From Flaccisagitta enflata (lineage: Eukaryota > Chaetognatha > Sagittoidea > Aphragmophora): a stretch of 64,000 bases of DNA. Below are positions 45,596 through 57,017 of the stretch, in pieces. The DNA lies in assembly GCA_965153355.1 (NCBI GenBank), contig OZ231128.1, forward strand, positions 13,392,001 through 13,456,000. The letters run 5' to 3'. The notes under the pieces were generated by a model. The model did no database searches and had not been told where the DNA came from. It saw only the letters and a program-made list of their open reading frames with translations. Numbering within the stretch: position 1 is the first letter of the stretch; the number at the start of each line of letters is the position of its first letter. A program made the translations under genes and the position numbers.

Positions 45596-47743
45596 AGCGT
45601 TATACGCATGAAGACGAGAGATGGTACAATTATGATGAGATGAGAGTGAACACAGAAATTTTTTGCTGGATTTGGCAAAGATCTCAGATATGGATTTGTA
45701 ACCGAAACCTTCTCTCAATGCGCGGACACTTTCCCATCTCTGATATGTGAATATTTTTCTTATGGCATCGTTTAGAGCGGTAGTACAATCTATCATTTGT
45801 TTAGAAGTGTACTCCTTCGTACCAGCTGCATATGAAAAACATGGAACACAGTGACTGTACAGTAGATGCATTGATATCAGTTCATCCGGAGAGTTCAACT
45901 GATTGAGTACTGAGTTGGCAGCCCTGTAGAAAGAGCGCAAATCTTCCTCATGGGAGAATGAGAGATATGGATTTGAGACAATCCACGCACCAAGATATTT
46001 TATCTGGTCAACAAATTCGATATTACCGCCGTTGATTGTCAATGCATGTATCGAGGATCTATCAACCGGTTTTTTGGAAAATATCATCACTTTCGACTTT
46101 TTTGCATTGAATGACAAGCCATAGGTATGACAGTAGCTTTCACATTTTATAATCATTTGCTGTAATGCGTATCTTGTGGGGGCAAGCAGTACAATGTCAT
46201 CTGCATAGAAGATTGAAGCCAGGAACATAGTCCCAATGTGACATCCCATTTTCACTGATCTGAGTAATTTTGTCAAACCATCGAAATAACAAGAGAAGAA
46301 GTCGGGAGAGTTTATTCCACCCTGTTTTATTCCAAGTGGGACAGGAAATGAGCTACTGATCTCAGATCCCCATTTTACCATGGAGTACATGTTACTGTAC
46401 CAGAAAATGAGACACAATAGTATGGATAGGGGAATGCCCCGCTTCATCAGACAAGTAAATAACCCACTATGCGATATGCGGTCAAAAGCTTTGCTGCAGT
46501 CCAAAAAAGCCACATAAACGCGTGAGCCATGATTTATAAAATGCTCAACTGTAGACTTCAGGCAATATAGAGCATGGTTTGTTCCAGTTTTGGGTTTGAA
46601 ACCGAACTGTAAGTCATCAGTTGTTAACAAATTCGAGGTTTTAATTTGGATGGCAATTTCAAAAAGCTTGGATGGTAAACTTCCTAATGTAATGCCACGG
46701 TAATTCGAGGTGTCTGAAAGATCCCCATTATTGTCTTTTACTACAGGAGATATGGTTCCTTTTAAGAAAGATGTTGGGACGAAACCGTGTTGAAGCATTC
46801 CATTAAATAAAATTTGAAAATGTTGAAGGATTCTGGGACCGCCATGAATGAAATGTTGCGGTTTAACTACCCCTGCTGTGGCTTTTCCCACTTTGATCTT
46901 CGAGGCTAGGTCAATCATTTCAGACCAAGATAGATAAGTTGAAGTGATGTCATCATTGATGTGATTAGAGAAGTAACAAGAGAAATTCTCCTTAAACTCA
47001 TTGTTGAGACTAATATGTTCCGGAGACTCATGACCACTGTATACCGACTCAAAATATTTGGCAAAAACATTTGCAATATTTTTTTCATCAGTTTCTCCTT
47101 GTATTCTGGATGCCAAAGAGTTTCCCACCTTGTTTAGAGAATTCCATGATTTCCAGAAAGCATTATTTTTACGATTGAGTAAGTCGTTGTACATCAAATC
47201 TGATTGTCTTTTCTGATCAGCTTGTTTGTGTTTACGGAGAGCAATTTTATACTTAAAATGACAATCTCTCTTGCATTGCAATATGGGCCCCGACATGGGT
47301 CTTCCAGAAGAAATCCAAAAGTTTGTACACTCAATTGATGCTCTTTTAAGCTCAGATAATTCCTCAGACCAAAATGAGCGATGAATATTTGGGTTTGTTT
47401 TGGGAAGCGATGTCTCAGCATTAAGAATGGCTGATACAATATTTTCATAGTAATTTTCTATGTCAAGTTTATGACAGTCATTTAGGCAAACATGACTACC
47501 ATGAAGTATTGCAAATGAGGGAATCTTAATTGCATTCAGATTCCGAGTTAAGTTTAGCTCAAAGCGTTCAAGTTCCTCTTGGGACAGTTTGCCCCAATTA
47601 ACAAATGGTTGCAATTTTGGCTTACTTTTCTCAGAGATAGTAAGTGAGACACAAAGATCAATTTCCACTGGAAGATGGTCCGATACATTGTTGCCATCTG
47701 AAGATTGTGTAGATTTGGCACAAACAAAATTGAAACATTTGAT
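45575..47743 (-). CDS. LINE ORF2 fragment: endonuclease C-end plus reverse transcriptase, frame open
   Basis: An open frame of 722 codons with no ATG near its start, so it is a truncated ORF2 rather than a gene with its own start. Counting from the Val codon at 47668, the residues just before it read SDHLP: SDHLPV is the last conserved motif of apurinic-type LINE endonucleases. Reverse transcriptase motifs follow in order: YRGITL (about 323), QFGF (about 354), FLDCSKAFD (388-396, with Asp 390), GIKQGG (446-451), FYADD (487-491, catalytic Asp pair) and KYLG (557-560). No frameshift is seen through the polymerase. The role would be target-primed reverse transcription in the nucleus. Placement in the Jockey/CR1 superfamily is a guess. 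The C-terminus (ASTGSSP) runs into the 3' tail. Confidence 0.8.
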   Translation of the reverse strand: MKCFNFVCAKSTQSSDGNNVSDHLPVEIDLCVSLTISEKSKPKLQPFVNWGKLSQEELERFELNLTRNLNAIKIPSFAILHGSHVCLNDCHKLDIENYYENIVSAILNAETSLPKTNPNIHRSFWSEELSELKRASIECTNFWISSGRPMSGPILQCKRDCHFKYKIALRKHKQADQKRQSDLMYNDLLNRKNNAFWKSWNSLNKVGNSLASRIQGETDEKNIANVFAKYFESVYSGHESPEHISLNNEFKENFSCYFSNHINDDITSTYLSWSEMIDLASKIKVGKATAGVVKPQHFIHGGPRILQHFQILFNGMLQHGFVPTSFLKGTISPVVKDNNGDLSDTSNYRGITLGSLPSKLFEIAIQIKTSNLLTTDDLQFGFKPKTGTNHALYCLKSTVEHFINHGSRVYVAFLDCSKAFDRISHSGLFTCLMKRGIPLSILLCLIFWYSNMYSMVKWGSEISSSFPVPLGIKQGGINSPDFFSCYFDGLTKLLRSVKMGCHIGTMFLASIFYADDIVLLAPTRYALQQMIIKCESYCHTYGLSFNAKKSKVMIFSKKPVDRSSIHALTINGGNIEFVDQIKYLGAWIVSNPYLSFSHEEDLRSFYRAANSVLNQLNSPDELISMHLLYSHCVPCFSYAAGTKEYTSKQMIDCTTALNDAIRKIFTYQRWESVRALREGFGYKSISEIFAKSSKKFLCSLSSHHNCTISRLHAYNASTGSSP

Positions 47744-47854
47744 TCATAGTTGAATTATTTTTGAATGCATTGAGTTTGAGAGATGCAGTTTGCGTAGATT
47801 GCTTGCAAATTTGAAGGGCTTTAATTATCTCACCAATTTTTTGATGATTTGTTG

Positions 47855-47920
47855 ATTCTAGTTTGAGATACACATGTAATCGTGTGGATTCTAGTTTGAG
47901 ATACACATGTAATCGTGTGG
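47855..47920. repeat. 33-bp tandem duplication
   Basis: Two identical units ATTCTAGTTTGAGATACACA + TGTAATCGTGTGG next to the right terminal repeat of the Tc1-like element. Confidence 0.9.
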
Positions 47921-48377
47921 AAACCTTTTTATTTCTAAGATAGTAGTTCATAAATTCCTGATCTTATCATTTCATAAAGTGGCATTTTCTTAAATAGAAA
48001 GCTGTCTGCTCATCAAGATAAACAGAAATGAAAGGGGGAATATAATTCACATCTCCGCCATGCAAATGGATGCGATATGTACGAGTGGTTAATGGTCAAT
48101 GGTTTCCGTTGCCCCGGATTTTAAGTAAAAAGAGGTGGTGGCCTACATCCTGTCACCTGTCACCTGTCACTTGTCACCTGTCGCGAGTGACAAGTGATTT
48201 ATTCTCAACGCGGTCTGCTCCGAGTGTCCACATGGATCAGAGACATAGCGTTCTTAAAATACTGCTTAGATAAGAGTGTTAATCCTCACACATGGATTTA
48301 AATCAACCACCAAACGTGAATGCATTGGAACTTTCAACTCTCAACCAAGAATGTTGTTGAATTATGAAATTTTGGGT

Positions 48378-48582
48378 GTGGAAGAGCGGGCGGGGTGTGA
48401 GACAGCGGGGCGTGGAAGAGCGGGCGGGGTGTGAGACAGCGGGGCGTGGAAGAGCGGGCGGGGTGTGAGACAGCGGAGCGTGGAAGAGCGGGCAGGGTGT
48501 GAGACAGCGGGGCGTGGAAGAGCGGGCGGGGTGTGAGACAGTGGGGCGTGGAAGAGCGGGCGGGGTGTGAGACAGCGGGGCG
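48378..48582. repeat. 34-bp GC-rich minisatellite
   Basis: Six units beginning GTGGAAGAGCGGGCGGGGTG; exact 34-bp period, few substitutions. Confidence 0.95.
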
Positions 48583-48617
48583 TTGTTGTATCTGCTGTGG
48601 TTGTCTCATGCTAATAA

Positions 48618-48845
48618 GGGAGCGTTTCTAGTCGCAGACAATTGCGTTTTGAACGGGCCACTTGGTTGCTCGCTACGTTCATTCGCTCGCACCACCCAAT
48701 TGCTCCCCAAAACTACGCTTACTTCGCTTGCTTGCTTCATTCATGGGCTCGCTCACTCACTTCACTCACTCCCTCGTATGTGTTCTCGCTGTAAACGCGT
48801 TCAATGGGAACAAGCGCGTTTTTGGTCGTCACTAGAAACACGCCC
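48618..48845 (-). mobile_element. family D element
   Basis: On the minus strand: GGGCGTGTTTCTAGTGACGA, CGCGTTTACAGCGAGAACAC, GAGTGAGTGAGCGAGCCCAT, GCGAACGTAGC-like sequence, GTGGCCCGTTCAAAACGCAA and GCGACTAGAAACGCTCCC. The ends GGGCGTGTTTCTAG and GGGAGCGTTTCTAG are inverted repeats. Confidence 0.7.
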
Positions 48846-49279
48846 AAACTTACACGGAGAAGCCTTCGGCCCTGGAAAGTTCAAGGAACTTATGAATCAA
48901 GGACGAGGCAGTGGATGATTGGAAGTGGGGGAACGGTTATATGTGAATAGAAAAGTAGAATCAAGGAGGAAGGGGGGGGGGGTAGTGATGATGAATAGAA
49001 ATGATTTTCACTGTATTTGAGTCTTGCTTTTGGGTTGTGAGGATCGAGGACTGACTGATGAAATTAAGTATTGATAAAAGGCAGTAAATGTCTTGGACGC
49101 CCAATTAACTGACAAACCAACTGAACAAAATTTGTAGAAAAATAGGGCGATGGGTGCGTCGAGTCGATTCAAGCTTGCATGAGCATGTACATGGGTACTT
49201 GCTTGTTTTGTTCAATTCCATTTTATCACCGATCGTTGACGTTTACTACTTTTGTCTCTTTTTTTCTCTCTTTTATTCC

Positions 49280-49495
49280 TTTTTAGTCACGTGCTACGCG
49301 ACTCTACACCCCGCTTTCTCCGTCGGACGGTCGGTCGGTTTGGCGGTAAGTCGATTGGGCGGTCCCCATTCTACTTTTTCGGCGTTTTTGAGCGTTTTTA
49401 GCTTACTGCTCCTGTCTAAATTCCCCAATGACCTTCTCCATCCCTGCCCCTCCCCACCCGCACGCGACTAGGGTAGCCATGTATCCAGCCTTGTT
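49280..49495 (-). mobile_element. family A element, intact shell without C module
   Basis: TTTTTAGTCACGTGCTACGC, GACGGTCGGTCGGTTTGGCG, then ACTTTTTCGGCGTTTTTGAG, CTGCCCCTCCCCACCCGCAC, GCGACTAGGGTAGCCATGTA and TCCAGCCTTGTT. Compare the composite at 43600-44338 to see where the C module enters. Confidence 0.8.
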
Positions 49496-49601
49496 CAAGT
49501 TTCCTCCTCCGCGTCTTTCTCTTTCTCGGCAACTCTTGTCTTCTCGCGTGAAGGATGACAGCAACTTCCTAACCAATTGTATTGTTGCTGTAGAACGTTT
49601 T

Positions 49602-49918
<317 letters not shown>

Positions 49919-50222
49919 TGAACGCTTTTTAACTTCAATTTCAGTGGCAGTGATCTGGTTAATGTCTGCGGCAATCCTTGTGAAATTTATGGGCACCAAG
50001 AAACCAGAATTGCAGAAGGAGTGTCTGATACAAGATTCACTCTCTTTCTCTCTTTCAAATTCATTTATTTTCTCTCGCTCTCTCTGGTGCGATCTGTGAC
50101 TCCCTCCTTATCTCCTTGGCAACGATTCTTTTCCACTTAGAAAAATTGTTGGCGTTTTCTGAAGATTCTCATTGTTACTTGTGAATTTGAGTCCATTTTT
50201 GCGTATGGTACATTATGTTTAT

Positions 50223-50223
<1 letters not shown>

Positions 50224-50318
<95 letters not shown>
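50224..50318. repeat. (CT)n microsatellite
   Basis: About 47 units. Confidence 0.98.
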
Positions 50319-50321
<3 letters not shown>

Positions 50322-50362
50322 CATTCTTTTATTCTCATCCCATCTTTGAGCTGAGTCCATCA

Positions 50363-50545
50363 TTTTAGTCGCGTGCACGCGACTCTACAACCGGCATTGT
50401 CCGTCGGTCGGTCGGTTGGTCACATTTGACTTTTTTTTATGATTTTTTTTTACCCCACTGCTCTTGCCTAAATGGCCTAGTGACCTCAAATATGCCCCAG
50501 CCCCCCCCTGCACGCGACTTCGGTTGCTGTGTATCCGGCCTTGTT
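50363..50545 (-). mobile_element. family A element, full length
   Basis: TTTTAGTCGCGTGCACGCGA (perfect hairpin), CTCTACAACCGGCATTGTCC, GTCGGTCGGTCGGTTGGTCA, CCCTGCACGCGACTTCGGTT and GTGTATCCGGCCTTGTT. Confidence 0.8.
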
Positions 50546-50700
50546 TTTTTATTATTTTGACTTTTTTAGACTTTCTATCATATTCAGCGAAATGATCGGG
50601 CTTTAAAGTCACATCGGCCAAAATATTGCCTCGACATATCTGTCTCAATGTTGTTATATAGGAAGAGAAGAGCAGAAAAAATCATAATACAAGGGTAATT

Positions 50701-51082
50701 CAGTCGTGTGCGGGCTGGCAAAGACAGAATCACAGTGATGTGCAGGATGGCAAGGACAGTATCACAGTGATGTGCTGACTAGCAAGTGCAGTATAATAGT
50801 GATATGCGGGCTTGCAAGGATAGTATCACAGTGATTTACAGACTGGCAAGTACAGCGTCACAGTGATGTGCGGGATGGCAAGGATAGTATCACAGTGATG
50901 TGCAGACTAGTAAGCACAGTGTCACAGTGATGTGCGGTCTGGAAAGGACATTACAGTGACATGCGGGATGACAAGTACAGTATCACAATGATTCATGGGA
51001 TGACTAGGAAAGTGTCATAGTGATATGCAGGCTGGCTAGGACAGTATCACAGTGCTGTGCAGGATGGCAAGGACAGTATCAC
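50701..51082. repeat. 32-bp minisatellite, about 12 units
   Basis: The consensus begins GATGTGCGGGATGGCAAGGA and ends CAGTATCACAGT. Alternate units share ACTAGCAAG-type or GATGGCAAGG-type versions, suggesting a 64-bp dimer. Confidence 0.85.
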
Positions 51083-51606
51083 ATAATACATCATACATCA
51101 TACATCATATATCATCTCTCTAATCTTCTTTGGTGCTTTAAGCGTGTTTTCGATTGGCGTTGGTTTGTTTTAGATAGTTGTATGTCTCTTTCTTTGGTTA
51201 ATCAAAAATGCATTCAATGATATTTTGTTACATATGCAATTTTGTCTCATTTCAATGCTTTTATTATGCAAATCAATACAAAAGCCGCAGTTTTAAGGGA
51301 TTCAAGGCGTCCAGTGTGAACTTACCGAGGTAGCTTCATCTGACCTTGGAGGTGTCAATGACATCCAATGAATGAAAAAAATTTAGCAACTGACACTGCC
51401 AACAGCCTTCATCACCAACACTTTTTTAAAGAGACATGAACCTGAGGTCTGCCAAGATTTTAAAAACAACATAAGAGAATGCCCAGGCTGCGATTCGGTT
51501 ATGAAAATTGTTGTGGCGATTGTTTTAAGAAGTTTATTAAAATAAATGACAAATGATAAATTTCTCAGAAAAATTGGCAGTTTTTCTGAAAAATACTACT
51601 TCTATG

Positions 51607-51908
51607 CAGGGGTGTATATAATTGAGCGGCTTTTGATTTTGTTCCCCCCCCCTGCCTTTGATTTTCTTCCCCGCCACGCGTCGCGTCGCATTACAAAATC
51701 TATGATTTTCTTCCCCACAAAGCAATAAAACAGTATATTTTAGGTTTAGATAGTGGTAAAATGAGTTGTAGTAATCAGAGACTACCATTTGGAACTACCA
51801 AAAGTGTTAAATCTTCAAAAAATTTCTTTTTTCTTCTTTTTTAGCATTTGATTTTTTTTCCCACCCCCCCCCCGCCAGGGGGGGAATGCTCAACTTTATA
51901 CACGCCTG
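51607..51908 (+). mobile_element. hAT-type MITE (copy 3) with perfect 8-bp duplication
   Basis: CAGGGGTGTATATAATTGAG ... CTCAACTTTATACACGCCTG, 302 bp, flanked by CTTCTATG (51599-51606 and 51909-51916). Inner C-rich tracts GTTCCCCCCCCCTGCC and CCACCCCCC, and GAAGTTTTCTTCCCC-like repeats. Non-coding. Confidence 0.9.
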
Positions 51909-52139
51909 CTTCTATGGTTTTGCATGTCAAATTAGGCAAGATATTCAATGTTCTGTTGTAATGAACAATTTTTGTTAACAAAGATTCTAAGAATATCACT
52001 AAATGACGTATCTAAAAACTTTTACGCTTTTTCCACACGTTGAAAAAAAATTAAGAGCAACTTAAGAGACATTGAGCCTCAAAACGGCTGCCAAAAATTT
52101 AGGAGAACCCAGAGAACGCCATGCTGAGTTCAAAATATA

Positions 52140-52265
52140 ACATCTCCTAACCTCTTAATCTCTCTTAATCTCTCTTAATCTCGCCTAATCTTAAATTGTC
52201 TCTTAAATCTTAAGTCTTAACTCTCAAATCTTAAATCTTGTCTCTTAAAACTTGTCTCTTAAACA
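52140..52265. repeat. TCTTAA-type degenerate short tandem repeat
   Basis: Units such as CTCTTAAT and CTTAAATCT repeat with variation. Confidence 0.7.
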
Positions 52266-52336
52266 GGGTTTTTTTAAAAAGAGGTTTTTATCACATTAGA
52301 AAAGCCTGTGTAAATTCGGAACCTGACTACAGAGGC

Positions 52337-52724
52337 AATGAAAATACAATGAGAGGAGCAGCCAAAATCTCTAGCAACCCCCCCTGCAGCTTAAACGATT
52401 AATATTAAATTAACTTTTAAGGTAGCAGCTGATAACTTGTCCCAATAGAATTTCCGCCATCAGGGCGTTTTTTTCATTTCAACTTAGTTTTCAAAAAACA
52501 GCCTTTTAAAAGGTCAAAATCAATCATTTTTGCAAACCTTGAATTTTGCCTCATTATGGCTGTTATTTCAGATACTATGAAGAAATTGAAAAATCGCCTT
52601 GATGGCGGGAATTAAATTGAAATATACTAGCATTTACCATTTCATTCACCCTTATTATATTCATAGTAAAAGCTGCAAGGGGGGTTGCTAGAGATTTTGC
52701 GGCTCCTCGCATTGTATTTTCATT
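52337..52724. mobile_element. foldback MITE, 388 bp
   Basis: The left arm AATGAAAATACAATGAGAGG + AGCAGCC + AAAATCTCTAGCAACCCCC matches the inverted right arm with few changes. A related, more diverged element is at 56110-56505. CCGCCATCAGGGCG and CGCCTTGATGGCGG add a second pairing inside. Confidence 0.7.
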
Positions 52725-53096
52725 GCAGCTGTATATTGTCTCCTAAATGCGGATATCCCCTACACAGAGGTGCCACGAAGGTGGGATTCCATTGTATAAG
52801 CGTTAAGAGTGATTGGATATCACTGGCCATCGTCGGGAGTGAACATAGACATTAATCTAGTAAGTTGATATAAGTGTAGTTTAAGCGTTGAAAGTAATTG
52901 AATATCATGGCCATTCATGGGCCACCGTTGGGAGTGAAAATAGACATTAATGTAGTACGTTGATATAAATGTAGTATAAGCGTTGGGAGTGGTTGAATAT
53001 CATGGGCCAGTGAGCGGAAACAAAAGCGATTACAAGTGAGTGAATTATTGGCCAGATGTAATCAGCGACTGAGTCTCGACCAAGCTTTAACTCCAA

Positions 53097-54022
53097 TGGG
53101 CGTGTTTCCAGTGACAACAAGAAACGCGATTACTTATGTTAATTGCGTTTACAGCGTGAACACATGGATTATAATGGTTCTGTAAGGGAGTGCGTACAAT
53201 GAGTACCATTTAGCTCATAAATATACGGACAGCTGGATAAAGATTTGCATTTTGACTCACTGAATGAAATTTATATCCCAATAAATTCATTTTTAGTAAT
53301 CATATGGTATTTTGATCTATAAAGAACTTCTGTAACGAGTTTCTAATGGATTGGTCTATGATTGTTCGACTAAAATCAGTGTATCCTTTATTTCTCAGTA
53401 AGCAACAAAAAGTCATTGATTTTTCTATTATTTTCTTTTGATATTAGATAATTTTAGAGCAATATGTTTAACTACAGCCTCCAATTTTTTCAATATTCAA
53501 AATGTTTGGTAAAAATGTGATCTAATGAGGTCAAGCAGAATGATTTTTTGCCAATCTATTTGGATTTAGGAGCTCTTTCTATGTAGGTTGTCATTTAATG
53601 ATTTCAACAGAAAACCTTTGAATTCGATTTTGGTTAAATGACAGTTTTTCTTCAAAACGCTCTCATTTCCAAATGGATTGAGCTACTGAGCTTTGCTTGG
53701 TCTTGGATAGAAAATTTTTTGTCATAGTTTGTTGATCTACTTTCATTTTTCTATTGGATATTAAAGTTTAGCTGCTATGAATATGGGTAGGTGTCCGTAT
53801 ATTTATGAGCTAGATAGTAAGTAAGCCCACAAACAGAGTGATCAAGCGAAGCGAAGCAAGCGTAGCAAAGCGCAGTGCTGCGGAGTGAAGCAATGCACTG
53901 CAGATTGAAGTTAAACCTTGAAGAGTGTGTGGAGTGAGTGGAGTGAGCGGTGCAGGCGAACAAATATAGCGAGCGACCCGAGTGGCCCGTAAAAAAACAT
54001 GATTATCCGTGACTAAAATCTG
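53097..54022 (+). mobile_element. family D element split by a 602-bp MITE
   Basis: Left: GGGCGTGTTTCCAGTGACAA, AATTGCGTTTACAGCGTGAA, AAGGGAGTGCG (to 53210). Right (from 53813): GAGTGATCAAGCGAAGCGAA, GCGGTGCAGGCGAACAAATA, GAGTGGCCCGTAAAAAAACA and ATCCGTGACTAAAATC. Confidence 0.65.
53211..53812. mobile_element. MITE with 21-bp terminal inverted repeats, nested in family D
   Basis: TAGCTCATAAATATACGGAC at the left, perfect inverse at the right. The outermost TA can be read as a target duplication. No coding sequence recognised. Confidence 0.7.
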
Positions 54023-54825
54023 TGAGTAAAAACACACCCAATGTCTGTGAACCCGGCTTTAGTTCTCATTCCAACGTTCATAGAAGAGTAACAAAGCGTT
54101 GGGAGAGGGGGGGGGGGGGGGGGCAGGAGGGAGGGATTTGACTCCTCTGTTTAATCCCATATCATCCCTTTGGGCTTGTTTCCAGTTGTACAATTGGTGT
54201 CCATCGAATAAAAAGTGTAGGTTCAGTTTACCCCAGATCTTAGAGTACCAACAAGATTTTATCTGTTATGTATGAAATTTAATCTTTTTTTTAATTGATT
54301 ATTAAACAGTAAAGATTCACTAGACCCTTTTTGAGAGCGCATTTCAAATTATAAGCGGGTGCGCTATAACTGTGCGCTGTAACTGTGCGCTGTAAGTTAC
54401 AGTGCCACATGAAGGTTATTTTGAAAGAACCAAACATTTGTTCCCATTCTTATCATTTTCATTCCTACTTTCCAAAACATACATGTGACACCCGAGCTAA
54501 GCTTTGGTCCGTCTTGCTGAAAGAACGGCGTAAATGATAGTCCTTGTCCTTGACTCAACTTGGTTTTAGATGAAAACACCTTTCATGTCCTAATGTCGGT
54601 AGCGATAAAAAAAGGGAAAAAAAGTAACTTTTGATGAAAAGTGGATACTGAGAGATACTGAGAGATATGGAGAGAAAAAGGATAGAACAAGATGAAACAA
54701 GATAGATGAAGATAGAAAGAGATAGAAGGTGCCAATAAAATGAAAAAAAAGGTTAAGTAGGCCAACCGTGGCCGATGCGTCCTTCATGAATCACCATTGG
54801 GATTGTGAAGAAACATTGATTTTGA
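54023..54825. other. no recognised feature
   Basis: Contains a poly(G) run (54108-54123) and short GATAGA-type repeats (54660-54730); no gene signal. Confidence 0.4.
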
Positions 54826-54920
54826 ATGAATGAATGAATGAATGAATGAATGAATGAATGAATGAATGAATGAATGAATGAATAAATGAATGAATGAATG
54901 AATGAATGAATGAATGAATG
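54826..54920. repeat. (GAAT)n microsatellite
   Basis: About 23 units with one AAAT variant. Confidence 0.98.
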
Positions 54921-54999
54921 AACAAATGAGAGATTACATTGGTGCGGCATGCTTCGTTTTTAAAAGCGCCCCGGATTTTCTGATTTAAATATTTGCAAG

Positions 55000-55091
55000 A
55001 CAGACCAACTAACTGACCGACTAACCAAACAATCAACCAACCAACAGAGCGAATGACCTACACAGCATCTTGTAGAGATGCGAGGACGCAG

Positions 55092-55095
<4 letters not shown>
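55000..55095 (+). mobile_element. family A element, 3' part, leading into (GAAA)n
   Basis: GACAGACCAACTAACTGACC runs, then CATCTTGTAGAGATGCGAGG and ACGCAGAAAAAAG, a worn hairpin end whose A-rich tail passes into the GAAA array. Confidence 0.4.
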
Positions 55096-55441
<346 letters not shown>

Positions 55442-55621
55442 AGATTTGAGTTCAATTTAGCATGAACAAAGAACAAGTTATTGAAGGTGACAAGGTGACA
55501 AAGCATTCTAAAGACCTGGAACGGGTAAGCACAGTCTTCATAGACAGACCATCTGTCCAACCATCTGTCAACCATCTGTTAGACACCAGAAAAACCATGG
55601 GGATTGAAAACACGGCCGGAA

Positions 55622-55732
<111 letters not shown>

Positions 55733-56109
55733 GGCAAATAGAAATGAAAAGAACGGAAACAAAAAAAAAGAGAAACTTGGAATATAAAGGAGATAGAGAA
55801 AGGGGGGAAAGTATTGGTGAAAATGGTTTGTAATGGAAATGAGCTTTGGTGAAAGACTGATCCCAGAAAATAAGGAGCGCGACAAAGATAGAAAAGATGA
55901 AAGCCAAAAGGAGAGACAAGGAAAAAAATGAATAAGGAAAAAAATTTGAAAAGCAAAAGAAAAAGACGAGAGAATTTTTGAAATATGAAATTTCTAATTT
56001 GAACTCTGTGACGGCCCCAAATAAAATTGGGAATTCGTTGTGTAATGTTCATCTTACGAGTAACCCCAGGAAAGAAAACTTTTAGCTTAAGCAATACAGA
56101 TCCAAGGAT

Positions 56110-56505
56110 AATACAATGAGAGGGGCAGCAAAATCGCTAGCACCCCTACCTACAGCTCAGATGGACAATGCCACATGGGCAACTCAGGTATCAGTAAAAA
56201 GCAAACCTCAATTCAGTTTCCATCATTTTTTTAATTTCTATTTTATTCCTGAAATATTGGTCATAAAACCAAAGGACTAAATCCAACACTTTTGAAAACA
56301 GCTGATTTTCACCCTTAAAAGGCCTGTACATCGAAAACTAGATTGAACATAAGAAATCGCCTCTATACAGTGGGAAAAGTATTAGAATAAGCTACTGGCC
56401 ACCACCTTTGATGCCTGTGGTAGTGAACATCTAAGCTGCAGGTAGGGGTCCTCGCCTCAGTATAAATCGGTCTTCAAAGATTCCTCCTCGCATTAACACT
56501 GCAAT
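56110..56505. mobile_element. diverged relative of the 52337-52724 foldback
   Basis: AATACAATGAGAGGGGCAGC and AAAATCGCTAGCACCCCTAC at the left; AAGCTGCAGGTAGGGGTCCT and CCTCCTCGCATTAACACTGC at the right. Confidence 0.5.
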
Positions 56506-56634
56506 TGCAAGCCCAGTAAGAGTATCGAAACTTTGGATTCCTAAATCAGGTCAGTTGACCACTGTTTCCATTGATTTGAAAAAAAAAATGAAAGAACATC
56601 AATGCGCGGACTTATGATTTGAACAAGATGGTAC

Positions 56635-56662
56635 TCCTCTCCGGGGCCGCTGCCCAAAAGAA
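56635..56662. mobile_element. family C end fragment
   Basis: CTCTCCGGGGCCGCTGCCCA alone, without array. Confidence 0.4.
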
Positions 56663-56972
56663 AGAGAAGAAGAAAGGGATAGAAACACGGAGGACCAATC
56701 AATGGAGTATGGTTGTCCAGTGACATGAATAACGCAATTACAAACCTGGGATAAGTGCCCGACAGGTCCAGAGTCAAGACCGACTAACGGACAGACGTAA
56801 AGACGAAAAGACAGAAAGTGCCCGACCAGTCGAGACCGACAAATGCACAGACGTGAAGACATACAGAAAGATCATGCATTTAGAACGCGAGTTTTAAAAA
56901 AAGGCGATGAAAAACATAGGACAACTGCCTTTTGGAAAACTTTTTTCTTTCCATCCTTCAAACCATGAACAA

Positions 56973-57014
<42 letters not shown>
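56973..57014. repeat. poly(T) tract
   Basis: About 42 T in a row. Confidence 0.97.

Positions 57015-57017
<3 letters not shown>

Larger units (their letters stand above)
45200..47743 (-). mobile_element. 5'-truncated non-LTR retrotransposon (LINE, APE type)
   Basis: The element consists of the end of an endonuclease domain, a full reverse transcriptase frame (see the CDS entry) and a 3' tail. In the tail a 45-50 base segment (CTTGATTCCAT...GTGGCCAAGG...) alternates three times with (CAA)n runs. The 5' end is lost: the frame upstream of 47743 has a stop, and Tc1-like sequence begins near 47750. Confidence 0.75.
44642..47945 (-). mobile_element. Tc1/mariner-like element with 29-bp terminal repeats, interrupted by a LINE
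   Basis: A perfect 29-bp inverted repeat (outer end TACTATCTTAGAAATAAAAA) lies at 44642-44670 and 47917-47945. Next to the left one, the minus strand encodes a Tc1-like transposase C-terminus. Next to the right one, it encodes a short stretch with an N-terminal-like character (KIGEIIKALQICKQSTQTAS). A second, inverted copy of that stretch lies at about 44908-44995 on plus. The DDE core is missing; the LINE occupies the centre. A 33-bp tandem duplication is present at 47855-47920. Confidence 0.6.

Noticed and set aside
47658-47951. 97-aa frame with an apparent start next to the LINE as a separate gene
   Set aside because: It crosses the junction between Tc1-like and LINE sequence and includes the 33-bp tandem duplication; no independent coding support.
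48378-48582. 34-bp regular repeats as a CRISPR array
   Set aside because: Units are contiguous with no unique spacers, and the context is eukaryotic.
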